A stretch of DNA of 64,000 bases from Salipiger sp. H15 (GCF_040409955.1 NZ_CP123386.1:310001-374000); one strand, 5' to 3'. Counted from the first letter of the stretch, positions 9,538 through 19,055 are shown. Numbers and translations are program-made. The notes: generated by a model not told the origin, from the letters alone.

Positions 9538-11637
9538 TTACTTGCCGATGGTCGCGACGGTGCGAAGCGCCGCCTTGCGGTGGATCTCGTTGTGCGACAG
9601 CACGGTGGTCATCGGGCTCACCCGTTCCAGCATCGAGCGCACGAAGCTGCGCACCTCGGGGCTGACCAGCAGCGCGGGCCATTCGTCGCGTTCTGCGAAC
9701 TGCTGGATCTCGCGCCGGGCCTGCAGCACGAAGTCCTGCACCCGCTGCGGCGACATGACGAAGTTGCGCTCGTCGCCGCTGACCCGAAGCGACTCGAGGA
9801 ACTCCTTCTCCCAGGCGCCGCCCATGGTGATCACCGAGATGAAGCCCGAGCCGTCGGCCAGCGACTTGCAGATCTGGTTGGCGAGGCGGCGGCGCACCTG
9901 CTCGGTGATCTGCGTGACGCTCGAGGTGCCGCGCTTGGCCTCGGCGATCGCCTCGATGATCAGCGGTAGGTTGCGCACCGAGACGCGCTCGGCCAGCAGC
10001 CCCTGAAGCACCTGCTGGATCAGCACCATGGGCGCGTTGCCGGGGATCTCCTTGGCGAGCTTCTGGTACTCGCGGTCGAGCTCCTCGATCAGATCCTGCG
10101 TCGCGCCGTAGGTCATAAGCTCGGGCAGGTGCTCCTTCACCACCTCGGTGAGGTGGGTGATGATCACGCTTTCCGGGTCCACCACGGTGAGGCCCATGCC
10201 CTCGGCGGTCTTGGCGGTCTGCGGGTCCACCCAGAGCGCGTCGAGGCCGAAGGTCGGATCCTTGCCCTTCTCGCCCTTGAGGCCGCAGTCGCCGGGGTTG
10301 ACCACCATCATGCCGGTCGGTCGCACTTCGCCGCGGGCGACCTCGACCCCCTGCACCATCAGCGCGTAGCTCTGCGAGGGCAGCATCGGCTCGTCCTTGA
10401 TCCGCACCGTCGGCAGCACGAAGCCGAATTCGCGCGCGAAGAGGCCGCGCAGGCTCTTGATCTTGCCCGCCAGCGCCGCGTCGGGGCTCGAGATCAGCGG
10501 CACCAGCGCCTGCCCGAGGTCGAGCCGCAGCGTGTCGAGCTTCAGCGTCTCCTTGATGCTGTCCTCGGCCGGGGCGGCCTCGGCCTTCTGGCGGACCATC
10601 TCCTCGCGCGCGGCGGTGCGGCTGGCCTCGTCGGCGCCGCGCTGCACGGTGATCCCGAGGAACACCATGAGCGCCGCGAGCGCGGTGAAGACCAGCGTCG
10701 GGAAGCCGGGCAGCAGGCCGATGCAGAAGAGCAGCACCGCCGCCATGAACAGCGCCTTGGGGAATTTCGACAGCTGCCCCAGCACCGCCTCATTGGCCGC
10801 GCCCTCGGTGCCGCCCTTGGTGACGATGAGGCCCGCGGCCAGCGAGACCACCAGCGCCGGGATCTGCGAGACGAGCCCGTCGCCGATGGTCAGCACCGTG
10901 TAGAAATTCGCCGCCTCGGAGACCGACAGCCCGTGCTGCGCAACGCCGATGAGCATCCCGCCGATGACGTTGATCAGCGTGATGATGATCCCCGCCACCG
11001 CGTCGCCGCGCACGAACTTCGACGCACCGTCCATCGCCCCGAAGAAGCCGCTCTCGTCCTCGAGCTCCTTGCGGCGGGACCGGGCCTGCTGCTCGTCGAT
11101 CAGCCCGGCGCCGAGATCGGCGTCGATGGCCATCTGCTTGCCGGGCATCGAGTCCAGCGAGAAGCGGGCCGAGACCTCGGCGATCCGGGTCGAACCCTTG
11201 GTGATCACCACGAAGTTGATCACCACCAGAATGATGAAGACCACGATGCCGATGATGTAGTTGCCGCCCACGATGAAGCGCGAGAAGCCCTCGATCACCC
11301 CGCCAGCCGCGCCGGGGCCGGTGTGGCCCTCGGACAGGATCAGCCGGGTCGAGGCGACGTTGAGCGACAGGCGCAGCATGGTGACGACCAGTAGCAGCGT
11401 CGGGAAGGAGTTGAAGTCGAGCGGCCTCGGGATCCACAGCGCCACCATCAGGATCAGCACCGAGACCGAGAGCGACACCGCGAGACCAAGGTCGAGGATG
11501 ATCGGCGGCAGCGGCACGAAGAGCATGCCGAGCATCAGCGTCACGCCGATGGCGAAACCCACGTCGCGGTTCGCCAGCCCCTTGCTCATCAGGTTGGGGC
11601 GCTTGCGCGAGGTGGTGAAGGGATCGGTCACGGCCAT
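9538..11637 (-). CDS. flhA: flagellar export gate protein FlhA
   Basis: 699 residues. The N-terminal half has about eight membrane helices with the FHIPEP-type signature region (FPTLLLVVTMLRLSLNVAST, residues about 77-96). The C-terminal half is the large cytoplasmic substrate-docking domain. FlhA couples proton flow to substrate export. The stretch RFSLDSMPGKQMAIDADL is highly conserved in the family. It overlaps the stop of the upstream lytic transglycosylase gene by one base, in the order slt-flhA-fliR-flhB. Confidence 0.98.
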   Translation of the reverse strand: MAVTDPFTTSRKRPNLMSKGLANRDVGFAIGVTLMLGMLFVPLPPIILDLGLAVSLSVSVLILMVALWIPRPLDFNSFPTLLLVVTMLRLSLNVASTRLILSEGHTGPGAAGGVIEGFSRFIVGGNYIIGIVVFIILVVINFVVITKGSTRIAEVSARFSLDSMPGKQMAIDADLGAGLIDEQQARSRRKELEDESGFFGAMDGASKFVRGDAVAGIIITLINVIGGMLIGVAQHGLSVSEAANFYTVLTIGDGLVSQIPALVVSLAAGLIVTKGGTEGAANEAVLGQLSKFPKALFMAAVLLFCIGLLPGFPTLVFTALAALMVFLGITVQRGADEASRTAAREEMVRQKAEAAPAEDSIKETLKLDTLRLDLGQALVPLISSPDAALAGKIKSLRGLFAREFGFVLPTVRIKDEPMLPSQSYALMVQGVEVARGEVRPTGMMVVNPGDCGLKGEKGKDPTFGLDALWVDPQTAKTAEGMGLTVVDPESVIITHLTEVVKEHLPELMTYGATQDLIEELDREYQKLAKEIPGNAPMVLIQQVLQGLLAERVSVRNLPLIIEAIAEAKRGTSSVTQITEQVRRRLANQICKSLADGSGFISVITMGGAWEKEFLESLRVSGDERNFVMSPQRVQDFVLQARREIQQFAERDEWPALLVSPEVRSFVRSMLERVSPMTTVLSHNEIHRKAALRTVATIGK

Positions 11638-12446
11638 CAGAACATCTTTCGGAAGGCGGGCAGCACGGGTTGCATCACCTCGCGCCCATAGAGGCTGCGG
11701 GCGCCCTCGTCGGCGGCGCCGCTGCGCGTGGTCAGCCAGGAGGTCCAGAAATGCCCCTCGGGCAGCGGCTCGGCGACAGCCACGGCGACCGGCGCCTCCG
11801 CGGCGCCTCCGTCCCCGGCAGCCAGCATTCGGAAGATGTCAAGCCGGTCATTGGCGATGGTCACATTCTGCTTGAGCCGCGCGAGGTAGACCTGCTGGTA
11901 TTCGGGGGTCGCCGAGTGGTAGCGCCCGGCCGCCTCGACCCAGTCGCCGGTCTGCTCGTAGAGCGAGACCAGCAGCCGCGCCGCGTAGTCGACGTTGCGC
12001 GCCGGGTCGAACCCGTGCTCGAGCGAGACGAAGGCGTCGGGATGCCACCGCAGGTTCACCTGCATGCAGCCGACGTCGATGGATGTGACCCCGTCGGCCT
12101 TGCGGGCGCGCACCCAGCTGGCGGCGGTCTCGGGGTTGTTGAAGTAGCGCCCGTCGCCGTCGGCATTCGCGGTCCAGGGCCAGATGGTCAGCTCGCCCTC
12201 GTGCATCATGCCCGATTCCTGCAGGCCGATGCCCAGAAGCAGGTTGCCGGGGATCTGGTGGCGCAGCTGCGCGCGCAGGATCTCGCGGATGCAGACACCC
12301 GAGGGTGTGCCGGTGCTGCGCAGCTCGGGCACCGGCTCGGCCTCGCGCGGCGTCGGGCGGTAGAAATCGCTCCAGTCGGCGCTTGCGTGCTGCCCCGGCG
12401 CGAGGAGCGCGGCGAGGGCAAGGAGGGTGACCCGCAGCCCGCGCAT
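11637..12446 (-). CDS. lytic transglycosylase (SLT domain), flagellar-cluster type
   Basis: 269 residues with an N-terminal signal peptide (about residues 1-23, ending HASA). A lysozyme-like SLT domain follows: GIGLQESGMM carries the catalytic glutamate, and DVGCMQVNLRWHPDAF is the conserved substrate-groove motif. It would cut peptidoglycan glycan strands in the periplasm to let the rod through. Its position inside the flagellar operon, overlapping both fliQ and flhA, matches SltF-type enzymes described in Rhodobacter. The C-terminal 60 residues are not recognised. Confidence 0.88.
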   Translation of the reverse strand: MRGLRVTLLALAALLAPGQHASADWSDFYRPTPREAEPVPELRSTGTPSGVCIREILRAQLRHQIPGNLLLGIGLQESGMMHEGELTIWPWTANADGDGRYFNNPETAASWVRARKADGVTSIDVGCMQVNLRWHPDAFVSLEHGFDPARNVDYAARLLVSLYEQTGDWVEAAGRYHSATPEYQQVYLARLKQNVTIANDRLDIFRMLAAGDGGAAEAPVAVAVAEPLPEGHFWTSWLTTRSGAADEGARSLYGREVMQPVLPAFRKMF

Positions 12447-12715
12447 CAGAAGGCCCCGTTGATGATCAGGTCGAACACCGTGTCGGACAGGCGCTTCACC
12501 ATCGCGTACATGAAGGGCAGGAGCGCCAGCAGGCCGAGCAGGATCGCCACGATCTTCGGCACGAAGGTCAGGGTCATCTCCTGGATCTGCGTCAGCGCCT
12601 GGAAGAAGGCCACGGTCAGACCGATGATCAGCGCGATCGCCATGATCGGGCCGGATGCGTAGAGCACGGTCAGGAAGGCTTCCGACAGGATCGTATGCGT
12701 ATCGGCTTCGGTCAC
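12446..12715 (-). CDS. fliQ: flagellar export protein FliQ
   Basis: 89 residues, the usual FliQ length, with two membrane helices (about 15-37 and 50-75) and the characteristic ALTQIQEMTLTFVPKI linking segment. The GTG start at 12715 is preferred: it gives the family length and has a GAGGGGGG purine tract just upstream. A longer frame upstream has no FliQ-like sequence. The stop overlaps the transglycosylase start by one base. Confidence 0.93.
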   Translation of the reverse strand: MTEADTHTILSEAFLTVLYASGPIMAIALIIGLTVAFFQALTQIQEMTLTFVPKIVAILLGLLALLPFMYAMVKRLSDTVFDLIINGAF

Positions 12716-12734
12716 CCTGCCCCCCTCAGCCGGA

Positions 12735-13064
12735 TCAGACCGGCATGCGCATGATTTCCTGGTAGGCCTCGACCAGCTTGTCGCGCACCGCAACGGCGGT
12801 GTTCACCGTGGTTTCGAGCTCGAGCGTGGCCAGCACCACCTGCTGCGTGTCGGCGTTGCCGCGCAGGCCGTTCTGCGCCACGGCCTCGGCCTCGCGGATG
12901 GTCTGCACCGTGTCGGCGCCGGCCTTGGCCACCATGTCCGAGAAGCTGGGGCGCTCGGTGCGGTCCGGGGCGATGGTCGGAACCTGTTCGGCGACCATGT
13001 CGCGCGACGCGCGATAGGCGCCGCTGGCGGTGTTCAGCGATAGGAGCGAGGAGGGTCCCGCCAT
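12735..13064 (-). CDS. fliE: flagellar hook-basal body complex protein FliE
   Basis: 109 residues with the FliE pattern in the C-terminal half (VVLATLELETTVNTAVAVRDKLVEAYQEIMRMPV). FliE links the MS ring to the proximal rod and is an early export substrate. It lies 11 bases after flgC and 19 bases before fliQ. Confidence 0.95.
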   Translation of the reverse strand: MAGPSSLLSLNTASGAYRASRDMVAEQVPTIAPDRTERPSFSDMVAKAGADTVQTIREAEAVAQNGLRGNADTQQVVLATLELETTVNTAVAVRDKLVEAYQEIMRMPV

Positions 13065-13075
13065 TCTTCAAAGTC

Positions 13076-13486
13076 CTATTTCAGCAGGTCGAGGAGTTGC
13101 GAGCGCATGGTGCGCCCGGTCTCGAACATGTTCAGGTTGGCCTGGTAGCTGCGCGAGGCCTCGCGCATGTTGGCCAGCTCGAGGATGGTCTTCACGTTCG
13201 ACACCTTCACGAAGCCGTCCTGGTTGGCGGCCGGGTGCGACGGGTCGTAGCGCAGTTCGAACTCGGCATCGTCGCGGGACACGTCCGAGACGCCCACCAT
13301 CGAGGCGCCGGTCTCGCGGTCGATCAACTCCTCGAAGGAGATCACCTTGCGGCGGTAGGGATCGCCGCCCTCGGTGTTGCCGGTCGAGCTGGCGTTGGCG
13401 ACGTTCTCCGAGACGACCTTCAGCCGCTCGCCCTGGGCACGCATGCCGCTGGCGGCGACGCTCAATACGGATTTCAGCGGATCCAT
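13076..13486 (-). CDS. flgC: flagellar proximal rod protein FlgC
   Basis: 136 residues. The N-terminal rod/hook motif is ASGMRAQGERLKVVSENVANASSTG and the C-terminal heptad region is NMREASRSYQANLNMFETGRTM. It forms part of the proximal rod. It is co-transcribed with flgB (11 bases upstream) and fliE. Confidence 0.97.
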   Translation of the reverse strand: MDPLKSVLSVAASGMRAQGERLKVVSENVANASSTGNTEGGDPYRRKVISFEELIDRETGASMVGVSDVSRDDAEFELRYDPSHPAANQDGFVKVSNVKTILELANMREASRSYQANLNMFETGRTMRSQLLDLLK

Positions 13487-13497
13487 CTTCGGTCCTC

Positions 13498-13899
13498 TCA
13501 GCGGATGCCGGTGACCGCGACGGTCAACAGGGTGTGGCCCTTTCGATACAGCTCGGCGGCCAGCCGGTAGCTGCCGGCGACTTCCGCCGCCTTGATGGTC
13601 TGCTGCTCGACCGACACGGTGTTGCCGTCGATGCTGGCTTCCCAGGCATTCTCGTCCCGCTCGATTCGCACCCCGTCGGGGGTGGTGTGGCCGCTCTGGA
13701 TGTGCTGCGCGTTGGTGACCGAAAGGCCGTTCATGGCGCGCTGCCCCTCGAGGGCCTCGGCGAAGTCGTTCACCTCGCGGGCCTTGTAATCAGGCGTATC
13801 CGCGTTGGCGATGTTCTCTGAAATCACACCTTGCCGAGCCCCGAGCCACGTCATGCGGTCGGAGGCCAGCTGGAAAAAGGACATACCATCAAGTTTCAT
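13498..13899 (-). CDS. flgB: flagellar proximal rod protein FlgB
   Basis: 133 residues from ATG 13899. The ISENIANADTPDYKAREVNDF region is diagnostic for FlgB, and the C-terminal helix (EVAGSYRLAAELYRKGHTLL) fits the rod family. It is the first gene of the minus-strand flagellar operon. An in-frame TTG at 13920 would add seven residues, but the ATG is preceded by AAGGGAA and gives the usual length. Confidence 0.95.
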   Translation of the reverse strand: MKLDGMSFFQLASDRMTWLGARQGVISENIANADTPDYKAREVNDFAEALEGQRAMNGLSVTNAQHIQSGHTTPDGVRIERDENAWEASIDGNTVSVEQQTIKAAEVAGSYRLAAELYRKGHTLLTVAVTGIR

Positions 13900-13966
13900 G
13901 AAGAGTTCCCTTTCGATCAAATCAAGGATAGCATGGATAAAACGGACACATCAATGGATAGTGACC
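13900..13966. promoter_or_regulatory. divergent promoter region flgB / fliI
   Basis: Only 67 bases separate the divergent flgB and fliI starts, so both promoters must overlap here or lie within the coding ends. The stretch is A+T-richer than its neighbours. I do not see a clear sigma-54 or sigma-28 consensus. Confidence 0.4.
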
Positions 13967-15307
13967 ATGCACACCGCGTTTTCGGAGCTTTCAAGCCTTA
14001 CCAGGACCATTGAAAGGTCAAGCATAACCGGCGAGGTGAAATCCGCGCTGGGTCTGGTGCTGACGGTGTCGGGGCTCGAGCGCGCCGTGGGCATCGGCGC
14101 GCATTGCCTCGTGCAGGGCCGCGAGGGGCCGGTGCTCGCCGAGGTCGTGGGCATCGACGGACAGGGCACGCGGCTCCTGCCCTTCGGCAGCTGGGACGGG
14201 GTGCGCACCGGCGATCCGGTGCAGGTGTCGCACAGCGGCGCCGAGATCCGCCCCGACGACGCCTGGATCGGCCGCGTGGTGAACGCGCTCGGCCAGCCGC
14301 TCGACGGCAAGGGCCACCTTCCCGAGGGCGAGACACCACGCAAGATCCGCGCCGCGCCGCCACCCGCCTTCGAGCGCCGCCGGGTCGGCGAGCGGCTCAA
14401 CACCAAGGTCAAGGTGATGGACGTCTTCACCCCGCTCTGCCGTGGCCAGCGCATGGGGGTCTTTGCGGGCTCGGGCGTCGGCAAGTCGACGATGATGGCC
14501 ATGCTTGCCCGCGGCGCGCAGGCCGACGTGATCGTCGTGGGGCTCGTCGGCGAGCGCGGGCGCGAGGTGCAGGACTTCCTGCAGGAGGATCTCGGCGAGG
14601 CCGGCATGGCGCGTTCGGTGGTCGTGGTCTCGACCGGGGACGAGCCGCCGCTGATGCGCCGGCAGGCGGCCTGGACCGCCACCGCCGTGGCCGAGCATTT
14701 CCGCGACCAGGGCAAGCAGGTGCTGCTGCTGATCGACAGCGTGACCCGCTTCGCCATGGCGCAGCGCGAGATCGGCCTTGCCGGGGGCGAGCCGCCGACC
14801 TCCAAGGGCTACCCGCCCACCACCTTCGCCGAACTGCCGCGGATGATGGAACGCGCCGGGCCGGGCTCGGGTAGCGCCGGGGACATCACCGCGCTCTACA
14901 CCGTGCTGGTGGATGGCGGCGACATGGAGGACCCGATCGCCGACGCGGTGCGCGGGATCATGGACGGGCACATCGTGCTCGATCGCAAGATCGCCGAGCA
15001 GGGCCGCTTCCCGGCGGTGAACCTGCTGCGCTCGATCTCGCGGATGCTGCCCGACTGCCACCACCCGGACGAATACGCGATCTACAAGGCCGCCCGGCGC
15101 GCCGCCGCGCGCTATGCCGACATGGAGGAGCTGATCCGCATCGGCGCCTACCGGCGCGGCAGCGATCCCGACGTCGACTCGGCCATCGAGCTCGCCGAGC
15201 CGCTGGACGAGCTGCTCAGCCAGCGCAAGGACGAGGCGATGGAAAGCTCGGAGACCTTCGCGCGGCTGCACGGCGCGCTGGGGGACGCGGGGATCATCGT
15301 CGCCTGA
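13967..15307 (+). CDS. fliI: flagellum-specific ATPase FliI
   Basis: 446 residues. FliI is the hexameric ATPase that energises substrate unfolding at the export gate. The Walker A motif is GSGVGKST (in MGVFAGSGVGKSTMMAML, about residue 170), Walker B is VLLLIDSVTRFA, and the conserved GEPPTSKGYPPTTFAELPRMMERAG follows. Start ATG 13967 fits the family length; a GTG two codons upstream is an alternative. It is divergent from the flgB operon. FliH and FliJ are not seen nearby. Confidence 0.96.
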   Translation: MHTAFSELSSLTRTIERSSITGEVKSALGLVLTVSGLERAVGIGAHCLVQGREGPVLAEVVGIDGQGTRLLPFGSWDGVRTGDPVQVSHSGAEIRPDDAWIGRVVNALGQPLDGKGHLPEGETPRKIRAAPPPAFERRRVGERLNTKVKVMDVFTPLCRGQRMGVFAGSGVGKSTMMAMLARGAQADVIVVGLVGERGREVQDFLQEDLGEAGMARSVVVVSTGDEPPLMRRQAAWTATAVAEHFRDQGKQVLLLIDSVTRFAMAQREIGLAGGEPPTSKGYPPTTFAELPRMMERAGPGSGSAGDITALYTVLVDGGDMEDPIADAVRGIMDGHIVLDRKIAEQGRFPAVNLLRSISRMLPDCHHPDEYAIYKAARRAAARYADMEELIRIGAYRRGSDPDVDSAIELAEPLDELLSQRKDEAMESSETFARLHGALGDAGIIVA

Positions 15308-15901
15308 CCCCGACCCCGGCCGACGCCGGGGCAAGACTGCCGATGGACGCACCACGGCCCGCCGCCGCGCTTCGCGGCGGCCGCCCCCGTCCCGACCGCA
15401 GCTCTGCCTGAACCGACCCGCCCAGCAGTCGCTCAACGCAGAGACGAGTCACCCTACCTTACCAGCCAGAATCCCTTCCGCGGCCGCGCAAGCGGGCCGC
15501 CGACCGGTCACGGAAACCCCGCGAACCCGTGATCAGGCCGGCGTTGCATTATAAAAATTCGAACTACCTATGCGCGAGTAGCGAAAAAATGTCGCAAAAC
15601 TTCGCTATCCGAATGTTGTTTGAGCATCCCGCGACCCAACCCGGCCCACTCGGAGAGGAAGTGGCGCCCCGACTTGCAAGATTGGTTAACACTTTATGAA
15701 TGACGCATCCGACGCGCGCTCCACACCCCTTCCCCCAAGCGGAGGCCTCCCGCCGAGCACCAACGCCCAGTCCGGTCCTTTCTCCGCCGGAACGGAGTCC
15801 GTCCAAGCATTGAACCCACGGACAGCCAGACATTTCTTGCGCTCCCGCCGCGTTGACGGGTGCCCAGTCTTCCGACAACCGCGAACAGGGTCCGCGTATT
15901 G
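15308..15901. other. intergenic region fliI - exopolysaccharide operon
   Basis: 594 bases without a convincing gene. A CCCCGGC/GCCGGGG hairpin (15314-15331) just after fliI may end transcription, although no T tract follows. The A+T-rich part around 15541-15610 holds the inverted repeat TAGCGAA (15579-15585) / TTCGCTA (15601-15607). The sequence at 15681-15705 (TTGCAAGATTGGTTAACAC then TTTATGAAT) could serve as a promoter. This is the only long upstream region for the + strand polysaccharide operon. Confidence 0.4.
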
Positions 15902-17125
15902 ATGAACGACCATTCTGCACCGCAACCTCCCGCCGGCAGTCAGAGCCTCTCTCCCGAAACCCCAGCCTCCAACATCGTCGTCTTCGGCTTCGACGTCGCC
16001 GAGATCTCGCAGATCCGGCGCATCCGCGCGCTCCGGTCGCTCGGCCATTCGGTGCAGAGCTTCACAATGCGCCGCGCCAACATGAACCTCGACTTCACGC
16101 CGGACTGGCCGAACACGCATCTGTACAACGCCGAGAACGAGAAGATCCTGAAGCGTGCCTTCGTGGTCGCGGGCTCGATAGTGAAGATGACCCGGCACCG
16201 GCAGGCGATCCAGGCCGCCGACATGATCATGGCGCGCAACCTCGACATGCTGGCCATCGCCTGGGCCGCCCGCAGGCTGGCGCGGGCGCAGGACGTGCCG
16301 CTGGTGTACGAATGCCTCGACATCCATGACGCGATGACCGGCGACGGCGCGAAATCCGCCGCCATGCGCCGGGCCGAGAAGTTCCTGCTCGCCGATTGCG
16401 CGGTGCTCGCCGTGTCCTCGCCGGGCTTCCTGCGCAACTACTTCGAGCCCGTCCAGGGCTTCACCGGGACCAGCGTGCTGCTCGAGAACAAGCTCGCGCT
16501 GGGGGCGGCGACGCCGCCGCGTCCGGGCCTTTCCGCGCGCCCCGCGGGAACGGCGCTCCGTCTTGGCTGGGTCGGCACGATCCGCTGCAGGCCGAGCTTC
16601 GACATCCTGCTCGAGACCGCCCGCCGCATGGGGGACGCGCTCGAGGTGAACATCCATGGCGTGGTGCACCGGCACGTTCTGCCGGACTTCGACGCGCGCA
16701 TCGCCGAGGCGCCGAACGTGCGCTACCACGGCCCCTACGACTACCCGGCGGACCTGCCGGCGGTCTACGCCGGCTGCGATCTCGTCTGGTCGCAGGACCT
16801 CTGGCAGCGCGGGCGCAACTCGGACTGGCTGCTGCCGAACCGCATCTACGAGGCAAGCTGGGCCGGCTGCCCGTCGCTCGCCGTCGCCGGGACCGAGACC
16901 GGACGGCGCATCGAGGAGGACGGCCTTGGCTGGACCATCCCCGAGCCGAGCAGCGCCGCGCTGTCCGGGTTCCTGACCACGCTTCCCCGCGCCGCCATCG
17001 AGACGCGGCGGGCCGACATCCTGCAGATGCCGCAAGAGGCCTTCGTGCAGACCGATTCAGACATGCAGACCGTCATCGACCTGGCGCTGGCCGCCGGGCA
17101 GACGGCACGGAGGCGCGCCGCCTGA
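15902..17125 (+). CDS. glycosyltransferase, ExoL-like (GT4 type)
   Basis: A 407-residue, probably GT-B-fold, glycosyltransferase. The segment VPLVYECLDIHDAMTGDG is typical of ExoL-type enzymes of succinoglycan assembly, and the LPNRIYEASWAGCPSLAV region matches the donor-binding part of GT4 enzymes. It would transfer a sugar to the lipid-linked repeat unit on the cytoplasmic face. ATG 15902 is chosen over the in-frame codon at 15860, as similarity begins only after it. It is the first gene of the + strand operon, overlapping the next start (TGATG). Confidence 0.8.
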   Translation: MNDHSAPQPPAGSQSLSPETPASNIVVFGFDVAEISQIRRIRALRSLGHSVQSFTMRRANMNLDFTPDWPNTHLYNAENEKILKRAFVVAGSIVKMTRHRQAIQAADMIMARNLDMLAIAWAARRLARAQDVPLVYECLDIHDAMTGDGAKSAAMRRAEKFLLADCAVLAVSSPGFLRNYFEPVQGFTGTSVLLENKLALGAATPPRPGLSARPAGTALRLGWVGTIRCRPSFDILLETARRMGDALEVNIHGVVHRHVLPDFDARIAEAPNVRYHGPYDYPADLPAVYAGCDLVWSQDLWQRGRNSDWLLPNRIYEASWAGCPSLAVAGTETGRRIEEDGLGWTIPEPSSAALSGFLTTLPRAAIETRRADILQMPQEAFVQTDSDMQTVIDLALAAGQTARRRAA

Positions 17126-18168
17126 TGACCCGACTGATCGAAATCCACAGCCCCTCCGGGGACGTTTCCCTGCGGCCTCGGCCGGCCCCCGAGACCGTGC
17201 TCCTGGTGATCCCCACGCTGAACGAGGAGGCGCATATCGAGCACACGCTCGACCAGCTGCTTCGCGGCCGCTACGGCGCCGAGCGGGTCGAGACCGTCGT
17301 CGCGGACGGCGGCAGCACCGACCGCACCCGCGCGCTGGTGACCGCCTATGCCGAACGCAATCCCAACGTGCGGCTGATCGACAACCCGCGCAGGCTGCAA
17401 TCGGCCGCGGTGAACCTTGCCGTGAGCAGCTGCGCGCGCCCCGAACACCGCGTGCTGGTGCGCTGCGATGCCCATGCGATCTACCCGCCGGGCTACGTGC
17501 TGAGCGTCGCAAACAGCCTGATGGGGCGCGAGGCCGACGCGCTCGCCACGGTGATGGACGCCGTCGGCGAGACCTGCTTCGAGCGCGCGCTCGCGGCAAT
17601 CGTCGACACGCCGCTCGGCTCGGGCGGGTCGGGTCACCGGGGCGGTACGCGGTCGGGCTACGTCGATCACGGCCATCACGCCGGGTTCCGCCTCGACATG
17701 TGGCGCAAGGTCGGAGGCTACAACGAGTCCTTCGCCGCCAACGAGGATGCCGAGCTCGACCACCGCATCTCGCTGGCCGGCGGGCGCATCTGGCTCGATG
17801 CCGGCATCCGCATGAAGTACAAGGTCCGGCCGAGCCCCGCCCGGCTGGCGCGCCAGTACTGGCTTTATGGCCGGGGCCGCGCCCAGACCGTGACGACGCA
17901 CGGGCTCCGCCCGCGGCTGCGGCAGCGCATCCCGGTGATCGCGCTCGTCGTCAACATCCTCAGCCTGCTGGGCGGCGCCCTGCTGCACCCTGCCCTGTTC
18001 CTGCCGCTGGCGGTCTACCTGCTGACCCTCTGCGCGGCCTCGGCCTACCTCGTCCTCCGCATGCGCTCGGCCTGCGGCCTGTGGGGCGGGGTCGCCCTTT
18101 TCGCCATGCAGATGTTCTGGGGCGCGGGCTACCTGCGCCAGCGTCTTGCCGGACCCGGAGCCCGCTGA
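17125..18168 (+). CDS. exoA: glycosyltransferase family 2, ExoA-like
   Basis: 347 residues. The GT-A fold begins with VLLVIPTLNEEAHIEHTLDQL; VVADGGSTDRTRALV holds the nucleotide-binding aspartates. Three hydrophobic segments after about residue 265 anchor it in the membrane. ExoA of rhizobia adds a glucose to the growing succinoglycan repeat. The start overlaps the preceding stop by one base and the stop overlaps the next gene likewise, so the three transferase genes are coupled. Confidence 0.82.
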   Translation: MTRLIEIHSPSGDVSLRPRPAPETVLLVIPTLNEEAHIEHTLDQLLRGRYGAERVETVVADGGSTDRTRALVTAYAERNPNVRLIDNPRRLQSAAVNLAVSSCARPEHRVLVRCDAHAIYPPGYVLSVANSLMGREADALATVMDAVGETCFERALAAIVDTPLGSGGSGHRGGTRSGYVDHGHHAGFRLDMWRKVGGYNESFAANEDAELDHRISLAGGRIWLDAGIRMKYKVRPSPARLARQYWLYGRGRAQTVTTHGLRPRLRQRIPVIALVVNILSLLGGALLHPALFLPLAVYLLTLCAASAYLVLRMRSACGLWGGVALFAMQMFWGAGYLRQRLAGPGAR

Positions 18169-19055
18169 TGAAGATCGACATCAACCTCTGCACCTTCCGC
18201 CGCCCCGAGGTCGTCGAGACCCTGCGCTCGATCGACCGGCTGCAGATCCCCGAGGGCGTGCAGCTGCGGGTGATCGTCATCGACAACGACCACGCGCCGA
18301 GCGCCCGCGCCCGGGTCGAGGCCATGGCCGACGGGATGAAGCTGCCGGTGACCTACACGCACGCCCCCGCCGGCAACATCGCGCTGGCGCGCAACGCCGG
18401 GCTCGACCTCAGCGAGGCCGACTGGGTCGCCTTCCTCGACGATGACGAGACCGTGGGGCCGGACTGGCTCGCGGCGATGATCGAGCGGCAGCGCGAGACC
18501 GGGGCCGACGCGGTGTTCGGCCACAGCCGCGCCGCCTATGACGAGACCGCGCCGGCGTGGATCGTCGCGCGCGACTACCATTCCAACATCGTCGAGGCGC
18601 GCGGCGGGGTGGTCGAGACCGGCTACACCTGCAATTCGCTGCTGCGCTGGGGCGATGCGCCCTGGACCGACCAGCGCTTCGACCTGTCGCGCGGGCGTTC
18701 CGGCGGCGAGGACACCGAGTTCTTCTTTCGGCTGCGCGCCATGGGGGCGAGCTACGCCATCGCCGACAAGGCCACGGCGCATGAGCGGGTGAGCCCGAAC
18801 CGGCTCACCTTCCAGTGGCTGCGGCAGCGCAAGTTCCGCATGGGCCAGAGCTATTCCGTCTCGGCCCGGGGACCGGCGGCCTCGGCCCGGCTGTTCTGCA
18901 CCGCCGCCGCCAAGGCGGCCTTCTGCCACGGGCGGGCACTGCTGAGCCTGCCCTCGGCGGAGGCGCGCAACTACTGGCTGCTGCGCGGGGCGCTGCACCT
19001 CGGCGTCTGCACCGGCGTGCTCTCGATGCCGTCGCGCGACCTCTACGGGACGTGA
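18168..19055 (+). CDS. exoM: glycosyltransferase family 2, ExoM-like
   Basis: A 295-residue GT-A transferase. It starts INLCTFRRPEVVETLRSI, has the metal-binding FLDDDE motif near residue 90 (WVAFLDDDETVGPDWL), and a GGEDTEFFFRL acceptor-site motif near residue 180. ExoM-type enzymes add a glucose to the lipid-linked succinoglycan intermediate. It overlaps exoA by one base. Confidence 0.82.
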   Translation: MKIDINLCTFRRPEVVETLRSIDRLQIPEGVQLRVIVIDNDHAPSARARVEAMADGMKLPVTYTHAPAGNIALARNAGLDLSEADWVAFLDDDETVGPDWLAAMIERQRETGADAVFGHSRAAYDETAPAWIVARDYHSNIVEARGGVVETGYTCNSLLRWGDAPWTDQRFDLSRGRSGGEDTEFFFRLRAMGASYAIADKATAHERVSPNRLTFQWLRQRKFRMGQSYSVSARGPAASARLFCTAAAKAAFCHGRALLSLPSAEARNYWLLRGALHLGVCTGVLSMPSRDLYGT

